From Paracoccaceae bacterium (GTDB lineage Bacteria; Pseudomonadota; Alphaproteobacteria; Rhodobacterales; Rhodobacteraceae): DNA of 23,855 bases. The notes below the pieces were generated by a model, which was not told the origin of the DNA, did no database searches, and saw nothing but the letters and a program-made list of their open reading frames with translations. How positions within the stretch are numbered: position 1 is the stretch's first letter; each line of letters begins with the position of its first letter. Shown piece by piece: positions 1-7,667 of the stretch. The position numbers were made by a program, and so were the translations under genes. Location: the NCBI GenBank assembly GCA_003561595.1, contig PWWF01000335.1, positions 1 to 23,855 on the forward strand. The letters are read 5' to 3'.

Positions 1-110
1 TCGAAGATGACGGCGATTTCGGCATCGACAAAGATATGCGGATGCGCGCGCGCGGGCAGCGCGAACAGCGTGCACAGGCAGGCAACAAGGATCAGGCGGG
101 TATGCGTCAT
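1..110 (-). CDS. DUF1007-family exported protein, N-terminal fragment
   Basis: Only the first 36 codons lie in the window; the gene runs off the left edge. The reading begins MTHTRLILVACLCTLFALPA and continues RAHPHIFVDAEIAVIF. That is a signal peptide of about 22 residues followed by the HPHIFVDA start that I recognise from DUF1007 proteins, periplasmic proteins often encoded beside nickel/cobalt-type transporters. GGAG lies about 8 bases upstream of the ATG and supports this start. A further upstream ATG (121-119) meets a stop after three codons. The gene is in the same direction as nadA-nadB-nadC but is separated from nadC by 151 bases containing a large inverted repeat, so it is probably a separate unit. 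Family call is from the short N-terminus only; the transport link is known family context, not seen here. Confidence 0.7.
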   Translation of the reverse strand, partial: MTHTRLILVACLCTLFALPARAHPHIFVDAEIAVIF

Positions 111-171
111 GACCACTCCATTAGCGAGCAGGACTACAGCGTTGCCGGGTCTGCCTCAAGTCACAGGAGAG

Positions 172-248
172 TGCGGCCCTGCGTGCCCCGGCGAGGGCAC
201 GCCCCACCCTCCCACCCGCGCGCCCTCGCCGGGGCACGCAGGGCCGCA
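172..248. repeat. 27-bp perfect inverted repeat, probable transcription terminator of the nad operon
   Basis: Arms at 172-198 and 222-248 are perfect reverse complements (27 of 27), with a 23-base loop at 199-221. The structure begins 13 bases past the nadC stop codon on the minus strand and ends 61 bases before the DUF1007 start. There is no T-run after it on either strand, so it is not a textbook intrinsic terminator, but it could stop or stabilise the nad transcript. The arms are GC-rich and contain the 12-mer GTGCCCCGGCGA. Confidence 0.75.
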
Positions 249-261
249 GATCAGAGGCAGG

Positions 262-1104
262 TCAGAAATCGAGACCCAGATCCAGCACCGGGGCGGAATG
301 GGTCAGCGCACCGACCGAGATGAAATCGACCCCGGTTGCGGCGACCTCGGCAATACGCTCCAGCCGCATGTTGCCGGATGCTTCCAGCACAAGCCTGCCT
401 GCCACGCAAGCCACAGCGCGGGTCAGTGTGGCGGTGTCCATATTGTCCAGCAGAACCACATCCGCGCCGCCTGTCGCCAGGACCTCTTCAAGCTGGTCGA
501 GTGTATCCACCTCGATCTCGATCCGGCGCATATGGCTGGCCTGCGCGCGCGCGGCCTGCAGCGCCTTTGCGATCCCGCCAGCGGCGGCGATATGATTGTC
601 CTTGATCAGGATCGCATCGGACAGCCCGTAGCGATGGGCCGCGCCGCCGCCGTGCAGAACGGCCTCTTTCTCGACCAGCCGCAGGCCCGGCGTTGTCTTG
701 CGCGTGCAGGTGATGCGGGCCTGTGTGCCTTGCGCTGCGTGCACGAAGGCCGCTGTCAGGGTCGCGATCCCCGACAGGCGGCCCGCGAAATTCAGCGCCA
801 CACGTTCCGCCGACAGGATGGAGGCAGCAGACCCGTCTATCTGCATGAGCGTATCGCCCGCCGCGATGCGGCTGCCATCGGGGCACAGCGTCCGGATCTG
901 CAGCGAAGGGTCCACCAGATGAAACGCCATTTCGGCCAGTTGCATTCCCGACACGGTGCCGCCCGCCCGCGCGTTCAGGCGCGCCTTGTAGCGCAGGCCC
1001 TGCGGGATGACGGCGCGGGTGGTGATATCGCCTGCGGGGCCAAGATCCTCGGTCAGGGCGGCGCGGACAAGCGGTTCCAGCAAAAGCGGGGGCAGGGGGG
1101 TCAT
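262..1104 (-). CDS. nadC: Nicotinate-nucleotide pyrophosphorylase (quinolinate phosphoribosyltransferase)
   Basis: The 280-residue protein converts quinolinate and PRPP to nicotinate mononucleotide, CO2 and pyrophosphate, the third step of de novo NAD synthesis in the cytoplasm. The N-terminal domain has TEDLGPAGDITT at 18-29. The barrel domain has TRKTTPGLR at 134-142, EKEAVLHGGGAAHRYGLSD at 145-163, IKDNHI at 167-172, IEIEVDTLDQ at 195-204, LLDNM at 218-222 and EASGN at 241-245; these carry the basic and acidic residues that bind quinolinate and PRPP in the family. Length is normal. The ATG overlaps the nadB stop as ATGA (1101-1104), so it is translationally coupled as the last gene of nadA-nadB-nadC. 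A 27-bp inverted repeat follows the stop. Confidence 0.97.
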   Translation of the reverse strand: MTPLPPLLLEPLVRAALTEDLGPAGDITTRAVIPQGLRYKARLNARAGGTVSGMQLAEMAFHLVDPSLQIRTLCPDGSRIAAGDTLMQIDGSAASILSAERVALNFAGRLSGIATLTAAFVHAAQGTQARITCTRKTTPGLRLVEKEAVLHGGGAAHRYGLSDAILIKDNHIAAAGGIAKALQAARAQASHMRRIEIEVDTLDQLEEVLATGGADVVLLDNMDTATLTRAVACVAGRLVLEASGNMRLERIAEVAATGVDFISVGALTHSAPVLDLGLDF

Positions 1105-2645
1105 GTCACCTCGGGGAGTGTCTGGGAATGTGTCATTTGCGAGCGATGCGCCTGTTGCGGGTCGCTTTGCGGGTAATCATCGCGCCAATGCGCGCCCCGG
1201 CTTTCGCGCCGCGCAAGCGCTGCTGCGGCGATCATTCGTGCCGTGGCGCACATGTTCAGCAGGTCGGGGGACGCGGGCTGCGCGGCCTCGACCTGCGCAA
1301 TCGCGTCCAGCGCCTTGCGCAGCCCGTCGCCTGTGCGGCGCACGCCGACATGGGCGCTCATCAGCGCGCGCAGGCGCGCCACGGTTTGCGGCCGGGCGGG
1401 CTGGCCGCCCGGCTGAAAGCAAAGGCTGACAGCGGGCGCGGGCGTGCAGGCAGGCAACGCGCGCGTCACATCCTCGGCCACGCGGCTGGCAAAGACCAGC
1501 GCTTCCAGCACGCCATTGGACGCCAGCCGGTTCGCGCCATGCAGCCCGGTCGAGGCCGCCTCGCCGCAGACCCACAGCCCCGGCAGCGAGGACCGGCCCT
1601 GCGAATCTGTCGCGACCCCGCCCATATGATAATGCGCGGCAGCGGCAATGGGGATGGGCTGGCGCAGCGGGTCGATCCCGGCTTGCGCACAGGCGCTGGC
1701 GACTGCGGGAAAGCGGGTTGTAATCTCGGCACCGATGGCGTGGCGCGTGTCCAGCATGGGCCGCAACCCGGCCTGAGTCTGCGCAAAGACCGCGCGCGCA
1801 ACAATGTCGCGGGGGGCCAGATCGGCCAAGGGGTGTTCGCCCTCCATGAACGGCATGCCTTGCGCGTTGACCAGGCGTGCGCCTGCACCACGCAATGCCT
1901 CGGTCGCCAGCGGCGCGGGGTCGAGGCCGACATCCATCGCCGTGGGGTGGAACTGCACGAATTCCATATCTGCCATCACCGCGCCCGCTCGCGCGGCCAG
2001 CCCCGCGACCTGCCCCCGGATGCGCGGCGGATTGGTCGTTATCGCAAAAAGCCCGCCAGCCCCGCCCCCTGCCAGCACCACCACAGGCGCGCGCAGCGCA
2101 AGCGGGCGCGAGAGGGTGCCCGCGCCAAGCCCAGCAATCTCGACCCCCGTGACATGTCCGCGCTCCACCACCAGCCCTTGCGCGGTGACACGTTCCACGA
2201 CCTGCACCGATGGCGTGGCGCGGATGGCCGCGATCAGCACCTCCATGATCCGCCGCCCGGCCTGATCGCCCAGCACCCGGACAACGCGCGCGACGGAATG
2301 CGCGGCTTCCATGTTCAGGACATATCCGCCCGAGGGGTCGCGGTCGAACGGGGCGCCGCGCGCGGCCAGATCGCGGATATGGGCCGGGGCAGCCTGCGTG
2401 ACCAGATCGGCAATCGCGGCATCAACTGTGCCTGCCCCGGCGGCGCAGGTATCGCGAGCATGTGCGGCGGGGCTGTCCGATGGGTCCATCGCGGCGGCGA
2501 TCCCGCCCTGCGCCCAGGCGGAAGAAGCCCCTTCGCCCAATGTCTCGGGCGACAGAACAAGGACCGGGCGCGGCGCAAGGGCCAGCGCTGCGTATAGCCC
2601 GCCCAGACCCGCGCCGACGATTACAACGCGGTCGGTGCCCACCAT
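1101..2645 (-). CDS. nadB: L-aspartate oxidase
   Basis: A 514-residue FAD flavoenzyme that oxidises L-aspartate to iminoaspartate, which NadA condenses with dihydroxyacetone phosphate. The FAD-binding Rossmann motif VIVGAGLGGLYAA is at 8-20, followed by SSAWAQGGIAAA at 41-52. FVQFHPTAM (229-237), LAPRDIVARA (276-285), AHYHMGG (337-343) and GEAASTGLHGANRLASN (361-377) are the substrate and flavin signatures of the succinate dehydrogenase/fumarate reductase flavoprotein group. The C-terminal ARRESRGAHWRDDYP is typical of NadB. It starts 3 bases after the nadA stop and its TGA overlaps the nadC ATG, so the three form one operon. Length is slightly short but within the family range. Confidence 0.96.
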   Translation of the reverse strand: MVGTDRVVIVGAGLGGLYAALALAPRPVLVLSPETLGEGASSAWAQGGIAAAMDPSDSPAAHARDTCAAGAGTVDAAIADLVTQAAPAHIRDLAARGAPFDRDPSGGYVLNMEAAHSVARVVRVLGDQAGRRIMEVLIAAIRATPSVQVVERVTAQGLVVERGHVTGVEIAGLGAGTLSRPLALRAPVVVLAGGGAGGLFAITTNPPRIRGQVAGLAARAGAVMADMEFVQFHPTAMDVGLDPAPLATEALRGAGARLVNAQGMPFMEGEHPLADLAPRDIVARAVFAQTQAGLRPMLDTRHAIGAEITTRFPAVASACAQAGIDPLRQPIPIAAAAHYHMGGVATDSQGRSSLPGLWVCGEAASTGLHGANRLASNGVLEALVFASRVAEDVTRALPACTPAPAVSLCFQPGGQPARPQTVARLRALMSAHVGVRRTGDGLRKALDAIAQVEAAQPASPDLLNMCATARMIAAAALARRESRGAHWRDDYPQSDPQQAHRSQMTHSQTLPEVT

Positions 2646-2648
2646 CGG

Positions 2649-3698
2649 CTAGCCCTTGGCCGCCGACAGGTCGATCATCCGCTGCACGGCCAGCCGCGCG
2701 CGGTTGGCGATATCGGCGTCAACCTCGATCTGCGTGGTCATGCTGTGCAGCGACCAGAGCACCTTTTCCAGCGTGATCTTCTTCATGTAGGGGCACATGT
2801 TGCATGGCCCGATGAATTCGACATCCGGGTGCGCGTCAGAGATATTCGACGCCATCGAGCATTCGGTGACCAGCATCGCGCGTTCGGGCCGCTCAAGGCT
2901 GACATAATCCAGAATACCCTTGGTCGAGCCGGAGAAATCGGCCTCTGCGACCACATCGGGGGGGCATTCGGGATGGGCGATGATGCGCGTGCCGGGGTTC
3001 CATTCGCGGAATTCGCGGATGTCGCGGGCGGTGTATTGCTCATGCACGATGCACGACCCGTCCCACCACACGATGCGCTTTTCGGGCACCAGGGCTGCCA
3101 CGTTCTGCGCCAGATACTTGTCCGGCGTCATGATGATCGTCTCGGCCTCCAGCGCGCGGATGATCTGCACGGCGTTGGAGGAAGTGCAGCAGATATCGGA
3201 CGCGGCCTTCACCTCGGCGGTGGTGTTGACATAGCTGACGACCGGCGCGCCGGGATAGCGCGCGCGCATCCGGGCCACCCCTTCGGCCGTGATGCTGTCG
3301 GCGAGCGAGCAGCCGGCCGCCATATCGGGCATCAGCACGATCTTGGCGGGGTTGAGGATTTTCGACGTCTCGGCCATGAAATGCACGCCGCATTGAACGA
3401 TGACATCGGATTGCGTGCGCGTGGCCTCGACCGCCAGTTGCAGGCTGTCGCCGACCACATCGGCCACGCCATGGAAAATCTCTGGCGTCATGTAGTTATG
3501 CGCCAGAATCGCCGCCCCCCGTTCGCGTTTCAGCGCGTTGATGGCTGCAACATAGGGCGCGTGCATCGCCCAGTCGGCGGGCGAGACGACACGTTTCATG
3601 CGCGCATACGCGTCCTGCATCCGGGCGGCGAGGCCGGGGTTGGGGGCCAGATCGTAGGTTGCGCGCAGTTCGTCGCGGCGGGCGGGCATGTCCAGCAT
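2649..3698 (-). CDS. nadA: Quinolinate synthase (4Fe-4S enzyme)
   Basis: This 349-residue enzyme condenses iminoaspartate with dihydroxyacetone phosphate to quinolinate using an oxygen-sensitive [4Fe-4S] cluster. Three cysteines match the family's cluster ligands: C103 in VQCGVHFMAE, C216 in DGSCIVHE and C302 in CNMCPYM. Other signatures are ILAHNY (64-69), GDSLQLA (83-89), PDMAAGCSLAD (124-134), TSSNAV (172-177), HPECP (242-246) and GSTKGI (257-262). Start: GGAGAG lies 6 bases before the ATG at 3698; a second in-frame ATG three codons in is less well placed. It heads the nadA-nadB-nadC operon and is divergent from the MttB-family gene. I found no convincing sigma-70 promoter or regulator site in the 232 bases upstream. 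Confidence 0.97.
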   Translation of the reverse strand: MLDMPARRDELRATYDLAPNPGLAARMQDAYARMKRVVSPADWAMHAPYVAAINALKRERGAAILAHNYMTPEIFHGVADVVGDSLQLAVEATRTQSDVIVQCGVHFMAETSKILNPAKIVLMPDMAAGCSLADSITAEGVARMRARYPGAPVVSYVNTTAEVKAASDICCTSSNAVQIIRALEAETIIMTPDKYLAQNVAALVPEKRIVWWDGSCIVHEQYTARDIREFREWNPGTRIIAHPECPPDVVAEADFSGSTKGILDYVSLERPERAMLVTECSMASNISDAHPDVEFIGPCNMCPYMKKITLEKVLWSLHSMTTQIEVDADIANRARLAVQRMIDLSAAKG

Positions 3699-3930
3699 GG
3701 GGGTCTCTCCGGTCCTTGCGCGCCCTCCTCAGGCACAGGCGCGGTCTGCTTAGGGGCGAGGGAGGCCGGAAATCAAGGGAAAAGGCAACATGGCACAGAG
3801 TCGCGCCACGCGCACAGGATGTCGCTTTGCACCCCAGAGCGCCGCAAACTGGCCAGAGTCGCCCGGCCCTTCGCGCTAGGACGCGAGGGAACGCGCCACC
3901 CTGTGGCGAACAGATCAGGAGTAGCGGATC

Positions 3931-5499
3931 ATGGCGGAACCGGCAGCAGAGACAGCGCGCAGCGCTGGCGGGCGGCGTGCACGCGGTGCCGGGGGCGGTG
4001 CGGCCCGGCGGGCGGCCCGCAGCGCCGTCAGCCTGGAGACGGCGCGCTACATCGAACGCAACATCCCCGATCTGGAGGTGCTGAACGCCGAAGCGCTTGC
4101 GATCATCGAAGAAAATGCCGAGACGGTTCTGGCCGAGATCGGGGTGAATTTCGTCGATAACCCCGCCGCGCTGGAGCGTTGGCGCGCCGCCGGGGCCGAG
4201 GTGACGGGCGAGCGCGTGCGCATCCCGCGCGGGCTGGCGCGGCAGCTATGCGCCACGGCACCGGGCAGTTTCACCCAGCACGCCCGCAACCCCGCCCGCA
4301 ATGTAGAAATCGGGGGCCGCAATCTGGTCCTTGCCCCGGTCTATGGCCCGCCATTCGTGCGCGATGCCAACGGCGGACGGCGCTATGCCACGATGGAGGA
4401 TGTCCGCAATTTCGTGCGCCTTGGCTACATGTCACGCTGGCTGCACCATTCCGGCGGGACAGTGTGCGAGCCCACGGATATTGCCGTGAACAAGCGCCAT
4501 CTGGACATGTTGCAGGCGCATATGGTGCTGTCGGACAAGCCCTTCATGGGGTCGGTCACCGACCCGACACGCGCGGCAGATTCGGTCGAGATGGCAAAGC
4601 TCCTGTTCGGGTCCGATTTCGTGGATACGAACACGGTCATGACCTCGCTCATCAACGTCAATTCGCCGCTGACATTCGATTCGGTGATGATGGGCGCGCT
4701 CGAGGTTTACGCCCAGGCCAATCAGGCCTGCATCATCTCGCCCTTCATTGTGGGCGGGGCGATGGCGCCGACCACGGTTGCGGGCACATTGACGCAGGTG
4801 CTGGCAGAGGTGCTGGCGGGTGTGGCCTATTCCCAGCTTGTCCGCCCCGGCGCGCCGGTGATCATGGGCGCCTTTGTCACCTCGATCGACATGAATTCCG
4901 GCGCGCCCACCTTCGGCACGCCAGAGGCCGCGCTGATCACCTATGGCACGGGCCAGCTGGCGCGGCGTCTGGGGCTGCCCTACCGTTCCGGCGGGGCGTT
5001 TTGCGGGTCAAAACTGCCGGATGCGCAGGCCGCCTATGAAACTGCGAACAGCCTGAACATGGCGCTGCTGGCCGGGGTGAATTTCATGCTGCATTCCTGC
5101 GGCTGGCTGGAAGGGGGGCTGGTCGCGAGCTTCGAGAAATTCGTGATGGATGCCGACCAGCTTGGCGCGCTGCATCAACTGGCCAAGGGCGTGGATATGT
5201 CCGAGAACGGGCAGGCCATGGATGCGATCCGCGAGGTCGGGCCCGGCGGGCACTATCTGGGCTGCGCGCATACGCAGGCCAATTTCAAGGATGCCTTCTG
5301 GCGCTCGGACCTGCTGGATTACAAACCGTTCGAGACATGGGAGGATGAGGGCGCGCGCGACACGCAGGCCCTTGCCACGGCCCGGGTCGCGAAGATGCTG
5401 GCAGATTACCAGCAGCCCGCGCTTGATCCTGCCGTGCAAGAGGCGATTCAGGACTATATCGACCGGCGCAAGGCGTCCGAGGCCGATGCCTTTGGCTAG
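3931..5499 (+). CDS. Trimethylamine methyltransferase (MttB) family protein, non-pyrrolysine type
   Basis: 522 residues. An R/G/A-rich, probably disordered segment (about 10-33) precedes the MttB barrel. Recognisable stretches are CEPTDIAVNKRHLDML (179-194), KPFMGSVTDPTRAADSVEM (203-221), INVNSPLTFD (241-250), GAPVIMGAF (307-315), GSKLPDAQAAYE (359-370) and GWLEGGL (391-397). Founding members move a methyl group from trimethylamine to a corrinoid protein and use an amber-encoded pyrrolysine. This frame has no internal amber codon, so it belongs with non-Pyl relatives such as the glycine betaine methyltransferase MtgB. The substrate cannot be read from sequence. No corrinoid protein or MtgA-type partner is encoded next to it in the window. 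AGGAG sits 9 bases before the ATG. An NAD operon is divergent and a peptidase gene follows 64 bases downstream. Confidence 0.85.
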   Translation: MAEPAAETARSAGGRRARGAGGGAARRAARSAVSLETARYIERNIPDLEVLNAEALAIIEENAETVLAEIGVNFVDNPAALERWRAAGAEVTGERVRIPRGLARQLCATAPGSFTQHARNPARNVEIGGRNLVLAPVYGPPFVRDANGGRRYATMEDVRNFVRLGYMSRWLHHSGGTVCEPTDIAVNKRHLDMLQAHMVLSDKPFMGSVTDPTRAADSVEMAKLLFGSDFVDTNTVMTSLINVNSPLTFDSVMMGALEVYAQANQACIISPFIVGGAMAPTTVAGTLTQVLAEVLAGVAYSQLVRPGAPVIMGAFVTSIDMNSGAPTFGTPEAALITYGTGQLARRLGLPYRSGGAFCGSKLPDAQAAYETANSLNMALLAGVNFMLHSCGWLEGGLVASFEKFVMDADQLGALHQLAKGVDMSENGQAMDAIREVGPGGHYLGCAHTQANFKDAFWRSDLLDYKPFETWEDEGARDTQALATARVAKMLADYQQPALDPAVQEAIQDYIDRRKASEADAFG

Positions 5500-5563
5500 A
5501 CGCGCCATTGCAGGCGCGCGCGCCGCGCCCTAGATTGCGGGGCATCAGCGCAAGAGGCCCCGC

Positions 5564-7570
5564 ATGACCAATCCGTTGCTTGCCGACTGGCAGACCGAAT
5601 TTCAACTTCCGCCCTTCGACCAGATCAGCGATGCGGATTTCGCCCCCGCCTTTGACGCCGCGATTGAGGCAGGGCGCGCCGCCCATGCGGAAATCGCCGC
5701 CAACCCCGCGCCACCCGATTTTGCCAACACGATAGAGGCGATGGAACAGGCCGATGACCTGCTGGACCGGGTCGCGGGGGTGTTCTTCAATCTCGCAGGC
5801 AGCGACTCGAACCCGGAGCGCGAGGCGCTGCAACGCGATCTGTCGCCCAGGCTTTCGGCCTATGCCTCCGGGATCGTGAATAACCGCGCGCTGTTCGACC
5901 GGATCGAGGCGCTGTGGACTGCCCGCGACACGCTGGACCTGAGCGCCGAGCAGGCGCGCGTCCTGATGCTGTACCGGCGCATGTTCGTGCGGGCCGGGGC
6001 CGCGCTGGACGGGGAAGAGGCCACGCGCCTGACGCAGGTGAAATCGCGTCTGGCCCAACTGGGCACGCAGTTCACGCAGAACCTGCTGGCGGATGAGCGG
6101 GACTGGATGATGGCCCTGGACGATCTGACGGGGCTGCCGGATTTCGTGATCTCCAATGCGCGGTCAGCGGCAGTGGAACGCGGGCGCGAGGGGCATGTCA
6201 TCACGCTCAGCCGGTCGCTGATCGTGCCGTTCCTGCAATTCTCGCCCCGCCGCGACCTGCGCGAGAAAGCCTATGAGGCGTGGGTGTCGCGCGGCGCGAA
6301 TGGCGGCGCGACGGATAACCGCGCCATCGCGGCCGAAGTACTGGCGCTGCGCGCGGAGCGGGCCGCGTTACTGGGCTATGAGAATTTCGCCCGCTACAAG
6401 CTGGAAACCGAGATGGCCGGAACGCCTGAGGCCGTGCGCGATCTGTTGATGCAGGTGTGGGAGCCCGCGCGCGCCAAGGCGATGGCGGATGCGGAGCTGC
6501 TTCAGGAACTGCTGCGTGCCGACGGGTATTCCGGCCCGCTGGAGCCCTGGGACTGGCGCTACTACGCCGAGAAAAAGCGCGCCCGCGACCATGATCTGGA
6601 TGAGGCGGCGCTGAAACCTTATCTGGCGCTCGAGAACATGATCGAGGCCGCTTTTGACTGCGCGCATCGGCTGTTCGGGCTGGAGTTCCGCGCGCTCGAC
6701 ATGCCCCTTTATCACCCCGATGCCCGTGCGTGGGAGGTCACGCGCGACGGAAAACATCTGGGCGTGTTCATCGGTGATTATTTCGCGCGTGCCTCCAAGC
6801 GCTCGGGCGCGTGGTGTTCGGCCATGCGCAGCCAGCGCAAGCTGGGGGGCGAGGTGCGGCCCATCGTGGTCAATATCTGCAATTTCGCCAAGGCTTCGCC
6901 TGCGCTGCTGTCCTATGACGATGCGCGCACGCTGTTTCACGAATTCGGCCATGCGCTGCATCAGTTGCTGTCGGATGTGCGCTACGGGCTGATATCGGGC
7001 ACCTCTGTCGCGCGCGATTTCGTGGAGCTGCCCAGCCAGCTATACGAGCATTGGCTGGAAGTTCCCGAGGTGCTGGCACGCCATGCCCGCCATGTCGAGA
7101 CGGGCGCGGCAATGCCGCAGGACCTTCTGGACCGGTTGCTGGCCGCGCAGAATGCCGATCAGGGGTTTGCAACCGTGGAATATGTGGCTTCGGCGCTGGT
7201 GGATCTGGAATTCCATGACGGCCCGGCCTCGTCCGACCCGATGCAGAAACAGGCCGAGGTGCTGGACGCGATCGGCATGCCCCGCGCGATCCGGATGCGC
7301 CATGCGACGCCGCATTTCGCGCATGTCTTTGCCGGGGACGGGTATTCCAGCGGCTATTACAGCTACATGTGGTCCGAGGTCATGGATGCCGATGCGTTCG
7401 AGGCGTTTCGCGAGGCGGGCGATGCGTTTGACGCGGACACAGCGCAACGGCTGGAGCGTTTCATCCTGTCTGCAGGCGGGCGTGATGAGGCCGAGGCGCT
7501 CTATACCGCGTTTCGCGGGCGGATGCCTGGGCCAGAGGCGCTATTGAAAGGGCGCGGGCTGGCGGCGTGA
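5564..7570 (+). CDS. M3-family zinc metallopeptidase, Dcp (peptidyl-dipeptidase)-like
   Basis: 668 residues with the full M3A layout: a long helical N-terminal half and a zinc catalytic domain. The zinc motif HEFGH is at 459-463 and the third ligand is E488 in DFVELPSQ, 25 residues on, as in the family. SGYYSYMWSEVMDADAF near the C-terminus carries the conserved tyrosines that bind substrate. Early NTIEAMEQADDLLDRVAGVFF (55-75) and overall length fit peptidyl-dipeptidase Dcp better than oligopeptidase A, though the two are close and the specificity is inferred. No signal peptide is visible, so it is probably cytoplasmic and clears short peptides. Start: AAGAGG about 6 bases upstream of the ATG. 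It ends 9 bases before a nested palindrome that faces a convergent gene. Confidence 0.9.
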   Translation: MTNPLLADWQTEFQLPPFDQISDADFAPAFDAAIEAGRAAHAEIAANPAPPDFANTIEAMEQADDLLDRVAGVFFNLAGSDSNPEREALQRDLSPRLSAYASGIVNNRALFDRIEALWTARDTLDLSAEQARVLMLYRRMFVRAGAALDGEEATRLTQVKSRLAQLGTQFTQNLLADERDWMMALDDLTGLPDFVISNARSAAVERGREGHVITLSRSLIVPFLQFSPRRDLREKAYEAWVSRGANGGATDNRAIAAEVLALRAERAALLGYENFARYKLETEMAGTPEAVRDLLMQVWEPARAKAMADAELLQELLRADGYSGPLEPWDWRYYAEKKRARDHDLDEAALKPYLALENMIEAAFDCAHRLFGLEFRALDMPLYHPDARAWEVTRDGKHLGVFIGDYFARASKRSGAWCSAMRSQRKLGGEVRPIVVNICNFAKASPALLSYDDARTLFHEFGHALHQLLSDVRYGLISGTSVARDFVELPSQLYEHWLEVPEVLARHARHVETGAAMPQDLLDRLLAAQNADQGFATVEYVASALVDLEFHDGPASSDPMQKQAEVLDAIGMPRAIRMRHATPHFAHVFAGDGYSSGYYSYMWSEVMDADAFEAFREAGDAFDADTAQRLERFILSAGGRDEAEALYTAFRGRMPGPEALLKGRGLAA

Positions 7571-7578
7571 GGTTGGCC

Positions 7579-7650
7579 GGGGGTGGGTTGGCACCCACCC
7601 TACGCAGCCTTGCCGGGGGCATATCGTAGGGTGGGTGCCAACCCACCCCC
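7579..7650. repeat. Nested palindrome, 26-bp perfect arms; probable bidirectional terminator
   Basis: Arms 7579-7604 and 7625-7650 are perfect reverse complements (26 of 26) around a 20-base loop. Each arm is itself a hairpin: GGGTGGGT, loop TGGC, ACCCACCC. The element therefore can fold as one long stem or two short ones. It lies between two convergent genes, 9 bases after the peptidase stop and 18 bases before the stop of the minus-strand gene, so a shared terminator is the natural role. From memory, GTAGGGTGGG-type arms recur as dispersed intergenic repeats in many proteobacteria; that needs a search. No T-run follows. Confidence 0.8.
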
Positions 7651-7667
7651 AACTTCATCTGCTGCGA

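Noticed and set aside
7..1176. 389-codon plus-strand frame over nadC
   Set aside because: Runs antisense to the clear nadC gene and the DUF1007 start; composition is Arg/Gly/Ala-rich shadow sequence.
1128..2597. 489-codon plus-strand frame over nadB
   Set aside because: Antisense to nadB with no domain and typical GC-skewed shadow composition.
3699..3930. NAD-sensing riboswitch or NAD-repressor site upstream of nadA
   Set aside because: No conserved fold or clear palindrome found. TTGATT (3771-3776 on the minus strand) has only a poor -10 at 17 bases. A 6-bp CGCCAC/GTGGCG stem (3894-3908) belongs to the MttB side and is weak.
2745..4160. 471-codon plus-strand frame over nadA and the start of the MttB gene
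   Set aside because: Crosses the divergent promoter region and two real genes; no homology pattern.
3931..5499. Pyrrolysine-containing trimethylamine methyltransferase
   Set aside because: The frame contains no in-frame TAG before its true stop, so no pyrrolysine readthrough is needed.
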